Below, in pieces: positions 46,175 to 56,925 of a stretch of 64,000 bases of DNA. The notes under the pieces are model-generated. The model searched no databases, was not told the DNA's origin, and saw nothing but the letters and a program-made list of their open reading frames with translations. A program made the position numbers and the translations under genes. Position 1 is the stretch's first letter. The number at the start of each line of letters is the position of its first letter. Source of the DNA: Pseudomonas taeanensis MS-3 (lineage in GTDB: Bacteria; Pseudomonadota; Gammaproteobacteria; Pseudomonadales; Pseudomonadaceae); NCBI RefSeq assembly GCF_000498575.2, contig NZ_AWSQ01000001.1:1159914-1223913 (forward strand), in the 5' to 3' direction.

Positions 46175-46350
46175 GGTCTGCTCGTTCGGCCGCGGAGGCG
46201 GGACGCGCCGAAGCGCTAGTGGAAAACTGCGCATTATCGGTGCGCGGCGGGGCTCGCTTCAAGCGGCAGTCGGCAGTCGGTTGATGTCGAACGCTGTCGG
46301 TACGTGATGAAGCACGGCAGCAGCGGGGTCAACATCTTAGCTGGTATGAG

Positions 46351-48570
46351 CTAAAACAAGTCGATCGGGTCGACATCCAGCGACCAGCGTACCGCGCGGC
46401 CGCTGGGCATTTGTTCCAGTGCCGCGGTCCAGCTGTTCAACAGCCGATGCAGGGCCGCTCGGGTTTCGCCTTGCACCAGCAGTTGAGCCCGATAACGGCC
46501 GGCGCGCCGCTCCATGGGCGCCGGTACCGGGCCGAGCAGTTCGATGCCGCTGAGTTTCAGTTCGTCCAGCAGCAGTTCCGCTTCCGTGCAGGCGTGGTCG
46601 AGAAAGCCCTCGGCCTGGCCGGGTTTGTGCGCTTCGGCGCGCAGCAGGGCGAGGTGGCAAAAAGGCGGCAGGCCGGCACCGCGGCGCTCGCTGAGGGCCT
46701 GCTCGGCAAAGGCGAAGTAGCCCTGCTCGGTCAGCTGGACCAATAGTGGATGGTCGGCCAGATGACTCTGGATGATCACCTTGCCGGGCTCCTCGGCGCG
46801 CCCGGCCCGCCCGGCGACCTGAACGATCAGTTGGGCCATGCGCTCGCTGGCGCGGAAGTCCGCGGAAAACAATCCGCCGTCGGCATCCAGAATCGCCACC
46901 AGGGTGACGCGCGGGAAGTGATGGCCCTTGGCGAGCATCTGGGTGCCGACCAGGATGCAGGGCTCGCCGCGCTGGATGGTGCTGAGCAGGTTGTTCATCG
47001 CCTCCTTGCGCGAGGTGCTGTCACGGTCCACGCGCAGCACCGGCACCTTCGGGAAGAGAATCGCCAGGCGCTCCTCGGCGCGTTCGGTGCCGGCACCGAC
47101 CGGGCGCAGATCGACCTTGGCGCACTTCGGGCAGTTGCTCGGCTGGCGCTCGACATGGCCGCAGTGGTGGCAGCGTAATTCATGCGAGCGCTGATGCACG
47201 GTCATCCGTGCATCACAGCGCGGGCATTCCGATAGCCAGCCGCAGTCGTGGCACAGCAGGGTCGGGGCGAAGCCGCGGCGGTTGAGAAATACCAGGACCT
47301 GCTGACCGGCCGCCAAAGTCTGGCCGATGGCTTGCTGCATGGGGCCGGAGATCCCGGAGTCGAGCGGTCGGCTCTTCACATCCAGGCGCAGAAAGCGCGG
47401 CTGCTTGGCGCCGCCGGCCCGCTCGCGCAGGTGCAGCAAGGCATAGCGGCCACTGTGGGCGTTGTGCAGGCTTTCCAGCGACGGCGTGGCGGAGCCGAGC
47501 AGGATCGGGATGTTTTCCTGATGAGCGCGCACCACGGCCAGATCGCGGGCGTGATAGCGCAAGCCTTCCTGCTGTTTATAGGAGGCGTCATGCTCCTCAT
47601 CGATGATGATCAGCCCAGGGCGCTGCATCGGAGTGAACAGCGCCGAGCGGGTGCCGATGATGATGTCGGCCTCGCCATCGCGAGCGGCCAGCCAGGCCTC
47701 CAGGCGCTCGCGGTCGTTTACCGCCGAGTGCAGCAGGGCGATCCGTGCATTGAAACGCTGCTCGAAGCGCGCCAGGGTCTGCGGGCCCAGGTTGATTTCG
47801 GGAATCAGCACCAGCGCCTGCTTGCCAGCTTCCAGGGTTTCGCGGATCAACTGCAGGTAGACCTCGGTCTTGCCACTGCCAGTGACGCCGGCGAGGAGGA
47901 AGGCATTGAAACTGCCAAAGCCGGTGCGCACCGCTTCGGCGGCAGCCCTCTGTTCGGGATTGAGCGGCAGCTCCGGTTGCGCCAGCCAGTTGGCGTGGCG
48001 TGCGCTGGCGGCATGCCGGCGTATATTGACATGCACCAGCCCTTTCTCGTGCAGCAGGTCGAGGCTGTCCTTGCTCAACTGCAACGTGCTCAGCAGCGAG
48101 TGGGCGACACCGTGGGGGTGTTGCGCGAGTGTCTTCAGTGCATCGCGCTGGCGCGGCGCGCGGCTTAGGCGCGGGTCGTCCAGTTGTGCGCCCGGGGCTA
48201 TGGACCAGAAACGCTCCTGGCGCACCTCGGCCGGCTCGCCCTGGCGCAGCAGTACCGGCAGGGCCCAGCTGAGGGTGTCACCGAGGCTGTGCTGGTAATA
48301 TTGCGCAGTCCACAGGCACAGCTTGAACAGCGCAGGCGGCAGCGGCGATTGAGCGTCAAGCAGCTGCAGGGCGGGCTTGAGCTTGTCCGCAGGCACCTCG
48401 CTGTGATCGGTCACCTCGATCAGGATGCCGATCAGTTCGCGCCGGCCAAAGGGTACGCGCAGGCGCGCGCCAGGTTGCAAGGCGCTGCGCGGCACGCCGG
48501 GCGGCGCCCGATAGTCGAACAGGCGGCGCAGTGGCGAGGGCAGGGCGAGGCGCAGAATGGGGTCGGGCAC
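46351..48570 (-). CDS. priA: Primosomal replication restart helicase PriA
   Basis: 739 aa superfamily 2 helicase. Walker A GVTGSGKTEVYLQLI (about 230), DEEHDASYKQQEG, and the zinc-binding insertion with CHDCGWLSECPRCDARM, CHHCGHVE and NCPKC. Reloads the replisome at stalled forks. Its last residues are PIDLF, the same as PBP1A in this window. A TTAGCT/AGCTAA stem overlaps the stop (46337-46354). The 176-base gap to argS holds no gene. Confidence 0.97.
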   Translation of the reverse strand: MPDPILRLALPSPLRRLFDYRAPPGVPRSALQPGARLRVPFGRRELIGILIEVTDHSEVPADKLKPALQLLDAQSPLPPALFKLCLWTAQYYQHSLGDTLSWALPVLLRQGEPAEVRQERFWSIAPGAQLDDPRLSRAPRQRDALKTLAQHPHGVAHSLLSTLQLSKDSLDLLHEKGLVHVNIRRHAASARHANWLAQPELPLNPEQRAAAEAVRTGFGSFNAFLLAGVTGSGKTEVYLQLIRETLEAGKQALVLIPEINLGPQTLARFEQRFNARIALLHSAVNDRERLEAWLAARDGEADIIIGTRSALFTPMQRPGLIIIDEEHDASYKQQEGLRYHARDLAVVRAHQENIPILLGSATPSLESLHNAHSGRYALLHLRERAGGAKQPRFLRLDVKSRPLDSGISGPMQQAIGQTLAAGQQVLVFLNRRGFAPTLLCHDCGWLSECPRCDARMTVHQRSHELRCHHCGHVERQPSNCPKCAKVDLRPVGAGTERAEERLAILFPKVPVLRVDRDSTSRKEAMNNLLSTIQRGEPCILVGTQMLAKGHHFPRVTLVAILDADGGLFSADFRASERMAQLIVQVAGRAGRAEEPGKVIIQSHLADHPLLVQLTEQGYFAFAEQALSERRGAGLPPFCHLALLRAEAHKPGQAEGFLDHACTEAELLLDELKLSGIELLGPVPAPMERRAGRYRAQLLVQGETRAALHRLLNSWTAALEQMPSGRAVRWSLDVDPIDLF

Positions 48571-48737
48571 GCGATGGGCTCCGGTCGAAGGAGGCGCGAT
48601 CTTAGCATGCAGGCATGCGACGGCCGGCGGCGAGGGCCGCTTGCATCGGGCAAGTGGTCTGGTATGATCCGCGGCCTATTTCCGTGCGGTACCTGACATT
48701 GGGTTGGGTGGCGGCACAAAATTCTGAGGAATACACC

Positions 48738-48953
48738 ATGAAAGCCGATATCCACCCTACCTACGAAGTCATCACCGCCACCTGCAGCTGCGGCAATGTG
48801 ATCGAAACTCGTTCCACCCTGGCCAAGCCACTGAGCCTGGACGTGTGCAACGAGTGCCACCCGTTCTACACCGGCAAGCAGAAAGTGCTGGATGCGGGCG
48901 GTCGCGTAGACAAGTTCAAGCAGCGTTTTGGTGTGTTCGGCTCCAAGGCCTAA
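48738..48953 (+). CDS. rpmE: 50S ribosomal protein L31
   Basis: 71 aa, start ATG at 48738 with TGAGGA upstream. The zinc-binding type of L31: CSCGN and CNECH supply the four cysteines. Divergent from priA; the gap contains a TATGAT -10-like hexamer and a GCATGC-AG-GCATGC palindrome (48605-48618 region). Confidence 0.98.
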   Translation: MKADIHPTYEVITATCSCGNVIETRSTLAKPLSLDVCNECHPFYTGKQKVLDAGGRVDKFKQRFGVFGSKA

Positions 48954-48979
48954 TTGGCTTTGTCGTCCCGGAAGGCCTG

Positions 48980-49780
48980 ATGGGCTTCTCGGTGATATTG
49001 AAAAAGGCGTCCCTAGTGGGCGCCTTTTTCGTTTTCGTGCTGTACCTGGCGCCTGCGCAGGCGTTTTGTCCGGCGCCCGGCAAGGTGCCGAGCGTCAAGG
49101 TGCAGCATGTGGTGGATGGCGACACCTTACGCTTGGTGGATGGCCGCAAGGTGCGCCTGATCGGCCTGAATGCTCCTGAGTTGGGGCGTAACGGGCGCTC
49201 TGCCGAGCCGTTTGCCGAGGCCGCGCGGCGCCGCTTGCGTGAGCTGGTCGCGGCCAGTGATGGGCGCGTCAGTGTGCAGCTCGGTCGTGAGACAAAGGAT
49301 CGCTACGGACGTACGCTGGCGCACCTCTACGACGCTCGCGGGCGTAACCTTGAGGCGCAGCTGCTGGCGGAAGGTCTGGGCTACCTGGTGGCGATTGCAC
49401 CGAATGTGGCGTTGGTCGAGTGTCAGCTACTCGCCGAGCGCAGTGCGCGACAGGCGGGCCTGGGGCTATGGCGGCAGTCCCCGGTGCAAACCCCGGGACA
49501 GCTAAGGCGTGGCGGCTTTGCCCTGGTTCGGGGGCAGGTCGAGCGGGTCGAGCGCAATCGTGGCGGGGTTTGGCTGGAGCTGGGCGACTCCCTGGTGGTG
49601 CGTGTGGCGCCGCAGTCGCTGGGTGCATTCGACCTGGGGGCGTTGCGTGCGCTGGTCGGGTCACGCGTCGAGGTGCGGGGATGGGTGGTTGACCGCTCGC
49701 GGCGTGGCGGCGTAAAACCAGGACAGGCCCGTTGGATGTTGTCGCTGAACCATGGGGCCATGTTGGAGGTAGTGCCATGA
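48980..49780 (+). CDS. Secreted staphylococcal-nuclease-like protein
   Basis: 266 aa from the ATG at 48980 (GGAAGG upstream), with a signal peptide about 1-28 (APAQA then F). SNase fold (about 35-165): VVDGDTLRLVDGRKVRLIGL (the Asp/Arg calcium and catalytic region) and KDRYGRTLAHLY. The C-terminal 100 residues have no recognised domain but resemble an OB-like DNA/RNA-binding fold (ALVRGQVERVERNRGGVWLEL). Probably a periplasmic thermonuclease. The rpmE terminator hairpin lies within its signal-peptide codons. ATGA overlap with the M48 gene. Confidence 0.88.
   Translation: MGFSVILKKASLVGAFFVFVLYLAPAQAFCPAPGKVPSVKVQHVVDGDTLRLVDGRKVRLIGLNAPELGRNGRSAEPFAEAARRRLRELVAASDGRVSVQLGRETKDRYGRTLAHLYDARGRNLEAQLLAEGLGYLVAIAPNVALVECQLLAERSARQAGLGLWRQSPVQTPGQLRRGGFALVRGQVERVERNRGGVWLELGDSLVVRVAPQSLGAFDLGALRALVGSRVEVRGWVVDRSRRGGVKPGQARWMLSLNHGAMLEVVP
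49001..49029 (+). terminator. Rho-independent terminator of rpmE inside the next coding sequence
   Basis: AAAAAGGCG (49001-49009) pairs with CGCCTTTTT (49021-49029), with up to three more inner pairs, and the right arm carries T5. It is 47 bases after the rpmE stop but inside codons 8-17 of the nuclease gene. Confidence 0.75.
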
Positions 49781-51219
49781 ACTTAGGTTACTTGGTTGCG
49801 TTACTGCTGGTACTGGCGCAAATGGCTGGTTGCGCGGTGAACCCCGCCACCGGGCGCAACGATTTCGTGATGATGAGCGAGCAGCAGGAGCTGGATCTCG
49901 GACGTCGCTACAACCAGGAAATCCTCAAGCAATATCCGCGCTACGCCGACGAAAAACTGCAGGCTTATGTACAGCAAGTCGGTGAGCGCGTGGCCAAGAG
50001 TAGTCACCGTAGCCAGCTGGCTTACCAGTTCACCGTAGTGGACAGCCCGGAAATCAACGCCTTCGCCTTGCCAGGCGGGTATATCTACATCCATCGCGGG
50101 CTACTCGCCTACCTCAATTCGGAGGCCGAACTGGCCGCCGTCCTCGGTCACGAAGTCGGTCACGTCACCGCACGGCACAGTGTGCGCCAACAGAGTCAGT
50201 CGAGCGCCTGGGGCATCCTCGGGCAAGCGGTGGCGATAGGGACTGGTGTAGGCGCCGCAGGGGACCTGACCAGCGCCCTCGGCTCCGCTTTCGTGCGCGG
50301 TTACGGGCGCGACATGGAGCTTGAGGCCGACGGCCTGGGTGCGCAGTACCTGGCTCGCGGCGGTTACGACCCGCAGGCGATGATTGAGGTGGTCAAGGTT
50401 CTGAAGAACCAGGAAGACTTTGCCCGCGATCAGGCGGCCAAGCGCGGGCAGGCGCAAGCGCCCGGCGGCTACCACGGATTGTTCGATACTCATCCGGACA
50501 ATGATCGGCGCTTACAGCAGGTGGTGGGACCTGCCCAGGCGTTGGCTAACGGTCAGCAAGAGGTCAATCGCGAGGTGTTTCTCAGGCATCTGCAAGGTTT
50601 GCCGTTCGGTGGCTCCGAGGCCACTGGGGTGCGCCGCGGCCAGCAGTTCTATCATGCAGAGCTGGGCTTTACTCTTAAATTTCCCGAGGGTTGGGATATC
50701 GTCAATCGCTCGGACGCGCTGATCGGTCATAGCTCCGACCAGCAGGCGTTCATCGCCATGACCCTGGCCGCCAACCCGAAAAACTTGTCCCCAGCCGAGC
50801 TGCTGCGTCAGCGTGTCGGCGAGCAGCGCCTGGTCGCCGAGGCAGCGTTCCAGCAGGCCGGCGTGCAGGGCTATACCGCGATAATCCCTGGCCGTGCGGC
50901 AAAGCGGGTGGCAGTCGTGCAGCAGGGAGCGCGTGCCTACCTGTTCGTTGCTGCGGTGAAAGGGCAGGCTGCGTTAGAAAGCCAGGATGCTCAGCTCCTC
51001 CGGGTAATCAAGAGTTTCCGCTCGCTGACAACAGCTGAACGCAAGCTCGCAGAGCCGCTGCGGCTGCATCTGGTCAAGGCGAAAAGCGGGCAAACCATGG
51101 CGGCCCTGGCTAGGCAAAGTAAGTTGCCGGGTGACGCGCAAGCGAGTTTACGTCTGCTCAATGATCTCTACCCCGCAGGCGAGCCGCGTCCAGGAGACTG
51201 GCTCAAAGTTGTGCGCTAG
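49777..51219 (+). CDS. M48-family metalloprotease lipoprotein
   Basis: 480 aa. Lipoprotein signal peptide with lipobox MAGC (cysteine about 19). M48 peptidase domain (about 50-270): zinc motif HEVGH in AVLGHEVGHVTARHS and the third ligand in ELEADGLGAQYL, as in BepA/LoiP-type outer-membrane quality-control proteases. The C-terminal half has an unassigned alpha/beta domain and a LysM-like end (LVKAKSGQTMAALARQSKLP, GEPRPGDWLKVV), suggesting peptidoglycan binding. Start overlaps the nuclease stop. Confidence 0.92.
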   Translation: MNLGYLVALLLVLAQMAGCAVNPATGRNDFVMMSEQQELDLGRRYNQEILKQYPRYADEKLQAYVQQVGERVAKSSHRSQLAYQFTVVDSPEINAFALPGGYIYIHRGLLAYLNSEAELAAVLGHEVGHVTARHSVRQQSQSSAWGILGQAVAIGTGVGAAGDLTSALGSAFVRGYGRDMELEADGLGAQYLARGGYDPQAMIEVVKVLKNQEDFARDQAAKRGQAQAPGGYHGLFDTHPDNDRRLQQVVGPAQALANGQQEVNREVFLRHLQGLPFGGSEATGVRRGQQFYHAELGFTLKFPEGWDIVNRSDALIGHSSDQQAFIAMTLAANPKNLSPAELLRQRVGEQRLVAEAAFQQAGVQGYTAIIPGRAAKRVAVVQQGARAYLFVAAVKGQAALESQDAQLLRVIKSFRSLTTAERKLAEPLRLHLVKAKSGQTMAALARQSKLPGDAQASLRLLNDLYPAGEPRPGDWLKVVR

Positions 51220-51322
51220 TTACCGGCGCCCCGCCTGGCTCAGCAGTCTTGTGCAGATGTATACAACTTGCGTATCCTCGGCCGCCTGCCTGTTCAACAG
51301 CCAAAAAAGCGGAAATGCCACT

Positions 51323-52591
51323 ATGTCTGATCTGAAAACCGCCGCTCTCGAATATCATGCCAAGCCCCGTCCGGGGAAGCTGAGTGTCGAGCTGACCAAG
51401 CCCACCGCGACTGCTCGCGATCTGTCGCTGGCCTACAGCCCGGGTGTTGCAGAGCCTGTGCGTGAAATCGCGCGTGATCCTGAGCTGGCGTACCAGTACA
51501 CCGGTAAGGGCAATTTGGTTGCCGTGATTTCCGATGGTACTGCGATTCTCGGGCTGGGAAACCTCGGTCCACTGGCCTCCAAGCCGGTGATGGAAGGCAA
51601 GGGCGTGCTATTCAAGCGTTTTGCCGGCATCGACGTATTCGACATCGAAGTCGACTCGGAAAGCCCGCAGGCTTTTATCGATACAGTTAAGCGCATCTCG
51701 ATCACCTTTGGTGGTATCAACCTGGAAGACATCAAAGCCCCTGAGTGCTTCGAAATCGAGCGCGCGCTGATCGAGCAGTGCGACATTCCGGTATTCCACG
51801 ATGACCAGCATGGTACCGCTATCGTCACAGCGGCCGGCATGCTCAATGCCTTGGAAATCGCCGGCAAGACGCTGGAGCAGGCCAAGATCGTTTGCCTCGG
51901 TGCAGGCGCCGCTGCGATTTCCTGCATGAAGTTGCTGGTAAGCATGGGTGCCAAGGTCGAGAACATCTTCATGATCGACCGTAAGGGCGTGATTCACGCC
52001 GGACGCGATGACCTGAATCAGTACAAGGCGGTGTTCGCCAGCGAAACCGACAAGCGCACCATGTCTGATGCCCTCGAGGGTGCCGATGTGTTCGTCGGCC
52101 TGTCTGGCGCCAACCTGCTAGGGCAGGAAGATCTCATGCGCATGGCGGCCAACCCAATCGTGTTCGCCTGCTCCAACCCCGATCCGGAAATCAAGCCGGA
52201 ACTGGCCCATGCCGCGCGCAATGATGTGATCATGGCCACCGGGCGTTCGGATTACCCGAACCAGGTCAATAATGTGCTTGGCTTCCCGTTTATCTTCCGC
52301 GGTGCACTGGACGTTCGCGCCACTCGCATCAACGAGGAAATGAAGATCGCCGCCGCCCTGGCGCTGCGCGATCTGGCCAAGTTGCCGGTGCCGCAGGAAG
52401 TCTGTGACGCCTACGGTGGCATTGAGCTTTCGTTCGGGCGTGAGTACATCATTCCGAAACCAATGGATGCACGGCTGATCACCGTTGTGTGCGACGCGGT
52501 AGCCAAGGCGGCTATCGAGAGTGGCGTGGCAACCCTGCCGTATCCGAAACACTATCCACTGAAGTCGGTGGATGAAGTGTTTAACGGCTAA
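51323..52591 (+). CDS. maeB: NADP-type malic enzyme, short form
   Basis: 422 aa from the ATG at 51323. Malate to pyruvate and CO2. Malic domain with YSPGVAEPVREIARDP and HDDQHGTAIVTAAG, then a Rossmann domain (GAGAAAISCMKLL). It lacks the C-terminal phosphotransacetylase domain of long MaeB proteins, as usual for this Pseudomonas gene. The 103-base gap upstream holds its promoter region. Confidence 0.94.
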   Translation: MSDLKTAALEYHAKPRPGKLSVELTKPTATARDLSLAYSPGVAEPVREIARDPELAYQYTGKGNLVAVISDGTAILGLGNLGPLASKPVMEGKGVLFKRFAGIDVFDIEVDSESPQAFIDTVKRISITFGGINLEDIKAPECFEIERALIEQCDIPVFHDDQHGTAIVTAAGMLNALEIAGKTLEQAKIVCLGAGAAAISCMKLLVSMGAKVENIFMIDRKGVIHAGRDDLNQYKAVFASETDKRTMSDALEGADVFVGLSGANLLGQEDLMRMAANPIVFACSNPDPEIKPELAHAARNDVIMATGRSDYPNQVNNVLGFPFIFRGALDVRATRINEEMKIAAALALRDLAKLPVPQEVCDAYGGIELSFGREYIIPKPMDARLITVVCDAVAKAAIESGVATLPYPKHYPLKSVDEVFNG

Positions 52592-52599
52592 CGCCGGCT

Positions 52600-52635
52600 G
52601 CATAAAAAAACCCGCCTCGGCGGGTTTTTTTATGC
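52600..52635. terminator. Strong bidirectional terminator between maeB and ponA
   Basis: Perfect 16-bp arms (52600-52615 and 52620-52635) with a GC-rich core CCCGC/GCGGG, a 4-base loop, A7 on the left and T7 on the right. It can terminate both convergent genes. Confidence 0.92.
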
Positions 52636-52677
52636 ACGGTGTCTTTGTGTACAGGGCTAGGGAGGATCGCGTTCTGT

Positions 52678-55104
52678 CTAGAACAAGTCGATCGGCGCCG
52701 ACTCGTCGGCGGGTAGCGGGCTTCCGGGAATGCCCAGGCTCGGATCCAGTTCGCTCATGGACGGTGGCGAGTCTTCGCTTTTGAACAGCTCGAAGTAGGC
52801 GTTTGCTGTGCCAGGCAGAGCGGCGCGACCGCTGTAAGGGTCGATACGCAGCGTCAGTATGCCGGGAGGCTCCGCAGGAGTGTGGCTGGGGCGATCTTTT
52901 AAGGCGGCTGCCATGTAGCTCATCCAGATCGGCAGGGCCACGGTGCCACCATACTCGCGTCGACCCAGGCTTTCGGGTTGATCAAAGCCGGCCCAGACGG
53001 TCGTGACGTAGTCGGCATTGTAGCCAGAGAACCAGCTGTCCTTTGATTCGTTGGTGGTACCGGTCTTTCCTGCCAAATCATCGCGACCGAGCGCCAAGGC
53101 CCGGCGTCCCGTCCCGCGCTTGATCACGTCCTGCAGCATGCTGGTCATGATGTACGCGGTGCGTTCGTCGATGATCCGCTCGGCGGCCACGGGCGCTGCT
53201 GCGAGTTGCTGGGTGTGGTCAGGCTCGCCATTGTCGCTTGTAGGCGTCTGGGCGCCAGTGTCTGCGGGCGAGTCGTTGCGCGCTATTGTGGGCGGGTTGG
53301 CGATAAACAAGGGTTCGCCGTGGCGGCTGTCGATTCGTTGGATCAGGTACGGCTGGGTTTTGTAGCCGCCGTTGGCGAACGTGCTCCAGCCGGCGGCGAC
53401 CTCAAGCGGTGTCAGGTTTGCAGTGCCCAGGGCCATGGACAGGTTACGAGGCAAGTCCTGCTTGTTGAAACCGAAGCGGCTGACATAGTTCAGCGCATAT
53501 TCAATGCCGATGGCTTGCAGGAGGCGGATCGAGACCAGGTTGCGTGATTTATAGAGTGCTTCGCGTAGGCGGATGGGGCCGAGAAAGGTGTTGTTGTCGT
53601 TTTTCGGGCGCCAGACCTGGTTGAGGTAGTCGTCAACGAGCACGATAGGGGCATCGTTCACCAGGGTCGCGGCAGTGTAGCCACTGTCGAGCGCGGCACT
53701 GTAGATGAACGGCTTGAAGCTTGAGCCGGGTTGGCGCTTGGCCTGGGCGGCGCGGTTGTAGTTGCTTTGCTCGAAAGAGAACCCGCCCACCAGTGCGCGG
53801 ATGGCTCCGTTTTGTGGATCAAGCGAAACCAGTGCGCTCTGCGCGATCGGCAATTGGACAAAGCGTAGGCTGCCGTCGTCCTGGCGCTGCACGCGTATCA
53901 GGTCGCCGATCTGGGCTACGTCACTGGGCTGCTGCGGGCGCGGACCGAGGCTGTTGGTGTTGAGAAAAGGGCGAGCCCATTTCATGCTGTCCCAGGCGAC
54001 TGCTTCTTCGGTGCCGTTGCGAGTGAGTACGAGTATTCCGCTTTTCTCTACTTGAGTGACGATCGCAGGTTCAAGTTCGCTCGACGAGGTCTTTTTGGCC
54101 AGTTCGGTAAGCCAGGTTTCCTTGGTCAGGCCCGGTAGGCGGCTTTCAGGACCGCGATAGCCGTGCCGCTGGTCGTAGCTGATCAAGCCTTCGCGTACGG
54201 CGGTATTGGCCGCCTCCTGTAGGTCGCTGGGGATCGTCGTGGTGACATTGAAGCCTTCGGTGTAGGCCTCGCTACCATAACGTCCAACCATTTCCGCGCG
54301 AGCCATCTCCGCCACATAAGGAGCGGCGATTTCTGGAGTGGGCACGTGGTAGCTGGCGTTGATGGGCTCGGCCAGAGCGTCTTCGTAGCGTTGCTGGTCA
54401 ATTTTTCCGAGCATCTGCATGCGCCCGAGAATCCAGTCACGGCGTTCCTTGCTGCGGGCCGGATTGATCAGTGGGTTGAAGCGTGAGGGCGCTTTCGGCA
54501 GGCCGGCGATCATCGCCATCTGTGACAGGCTTAGCTCGCGGATCGATTTGCCATAGTAAACCTGGGCAGCGGCTTCGATTCCATATGCGCGGTTGCCGAG
54601 ATAGATCTTGTTGACGTATAGCTCAAGGATCTCGTTCTTGCTCAGCTCTCGCTCGATCTGCAGCGCTAGAAGTATTTCATTGATTTTTCGGGAAAAGCTT
54701 CGCTCGCTGGTGAGGAAGAAATTCTTTGCCACCTGCATGGTGATGGTGCTGCCGCCCGACTGGATTTGCCCGCTTTTCAATATTTGTGTGGCGGCGCGCA
54801 GCAGACTGGTGACATCAACGCCATAATGATTGGCGAAGTTATCGTCTTCGGCCGCAAGCAGGGCGTTGGTAAAGTCTGTGGGGATGTCGGTGAAGTCGAT
54901 GGGCGAGCGGCGCATTTCACCGAATTCGGCGATCAGTTTGGCGTCGCTGCTGTAAACCCGCAGGGGGATCTGCAGCTGGATGCTACGAAGCGATTCGACT
55001 GATGGCAGGCTGGGGCTCAGATAGAGGAACGCGCCGCTGAGACTGAGTAATAGTCCACAAAAAACGGCGACACAAGACCAGCAAAATAACTTCAGCAGAC
55101 GCAT
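52678..55104 (-). CDS. ponA: Penicillin-binding protein 1A
   Basis: 808 aa from the ATG at 55104 (weak ribosome-binding site; a TTG precedes it directly). Bifunctional class A PBP: N-terminal membrane anchor (about 7-30), glycosyltransferase domain GT51 (AAEDDNFANHYGVD, GGSTITMQVAKNFFL), an OB-like insertion (about 315-400) and the transpeptidase domain with SSFK (catalytic Ser in RQPGSSFKPFIYSA), SRN (KSRNLVS) and KTG (LAGKTGTTNES). Tail ends PIDLF. Divergent from pilM. Confidence 0.96.
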   Translation of the reverse strand: MRLLKLFCWSCVAVFCGLLLSLSGAFLYLSPSLPSVESLRSIQLQIPLRVYSSDAKLIAEFGEMRRSPIDFTDIPTDFTNALLAAEDDNFANHYGVDVTSLLRAATQILKSGQIQSGGSTITMQVAKNFFLTSERSFSRKINEILLALQIERELSKNEILELYVNKIYLGNRAYGIEAAAQVYYGKSIRELSLSQMAMIAGLPKAPSRFNPLINPARSKERRDWILGRMQMLGKIDQQRYEDALAEPINASYHVPTPEIAAPYVAEMARAEMVGRYGSEAYTEGFNVTTTIPSDLQEAANTAVREGLISYDQRHGYRGPESRLPGLTKETWLTELAKKTSSSELEPAIVTQVEKSGILVLTRNGTEEAVAWDSMKWARPFLNTNSLGPRPQQPSDVAQIGDLIRVQRQDDGSLRFVQLPIAQSALVSLDPQNGAIRALVGGFSFEQSNYNRAAQAKRQPGSSFKPFIYSAALDSGYTAATLVNDAPIVLVDDYLNQVWRPKNDNNTFLGPIRLREALYKSRNLVSIRLLQAIGIEYALNYVSRFGFNKQDLPRNLSMALGTANLTPLEVAAGWSTFANGGYKTQPYLIQRIDSRHGEPLFIANPPTIARNDSPADTGAQTPTSDNGEPDHTQQLAAAPVAAERIIDERTAYIMTSMLQDVIKRGTGRRALALGRDDLAGKTGTTNESKDSWFSGYNADYVTTVWAGFDQPESLGRREYGGTVALPIWMSYMAAALKDRPSHTPAEPPGILTLRIDPYSGRAALPGTANAYFELFKSEDSPPSMSELDPSLGIPGSPLPADESAPIDLF

Positions 55105-55261
55105 CAAAATTTTTAGATTTCCAGATAAAAGAACGAGTTAAGCGGAAGGCAAGGTTGAAAGGGGAAAACTGTTCACATTATAAGCGCTTTTTTTCCCGGG
55201 GAGCCATTTGCGCTTCTGTCAAGACTGTTATTTAATGTGAAAAAACATAAATAGTCCGTAA

Positions 55262-56352
<1,091 letters not shown>

Positions 56353-56353
<1 letters not shown>

Positions 56354-56925
56354 TGGCGCAGATTAACCTTCTCCCATGGCGCGAGCAGTTGCGAGAGGAG
56401 CGCAAGCAGCGCTTCTTGGTCACGCTGGCCGGAGTTTTGGTGGTTGCTGCTGGCGCAGTGTTCCTCGGTGATCAGTATCTGAGCGGGGCGATTGAGCAGC
56501 AAAATGCGCGGAACCAGTTCGTGCGTAAGGAAATTGCTGTGCTAGATGCTCGTATCAAAGAAATCAGCGAGCTGAAGACTCGACGGCAGCAGCTGTTAGA
56601 GCGAATGAAAATTATTCAGGACTTGCAGGGTAATCGTCCGGTCACTGGCCGGGTGTTCGATCAGTTGGTGAGAACTTTGCCGGACGGTGTTTATTTCACC
56701 GGCCTTAAGATGGACGGTAAAAACATCGCCATTCTCGGTGCTGCAGAATCGAATAATCGAGTTTCGAGTTTGATGCGCGGTTTGGACTCGTCTGAATGGT
56801 TGGAGTCTCCTAATCTGACAGAGGTCAAGGCGGTTACTGCGGGGGCGGTCGATCAGGCCAATGTGTTCAAGTTAACCGTCCAGCAAACGCAGCCGAAGCT
56901 TGACGCTGATGAGGCTAAGAAATGA
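56353..56925 (+). CDS. pilN: Type IV pilus alignment protein PilN
   Basis: 190 aa bitopic inner-membrane protein. The N-terminal INLLPWREQLREERK motif binds PilM; one span (about 22-42), then a coiled coil and a periplasmic ferredoxin-like domain that pairs with PilO. Overlaps pilM by one base (TAATG) and pilO by four. Confidence 0.96.
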
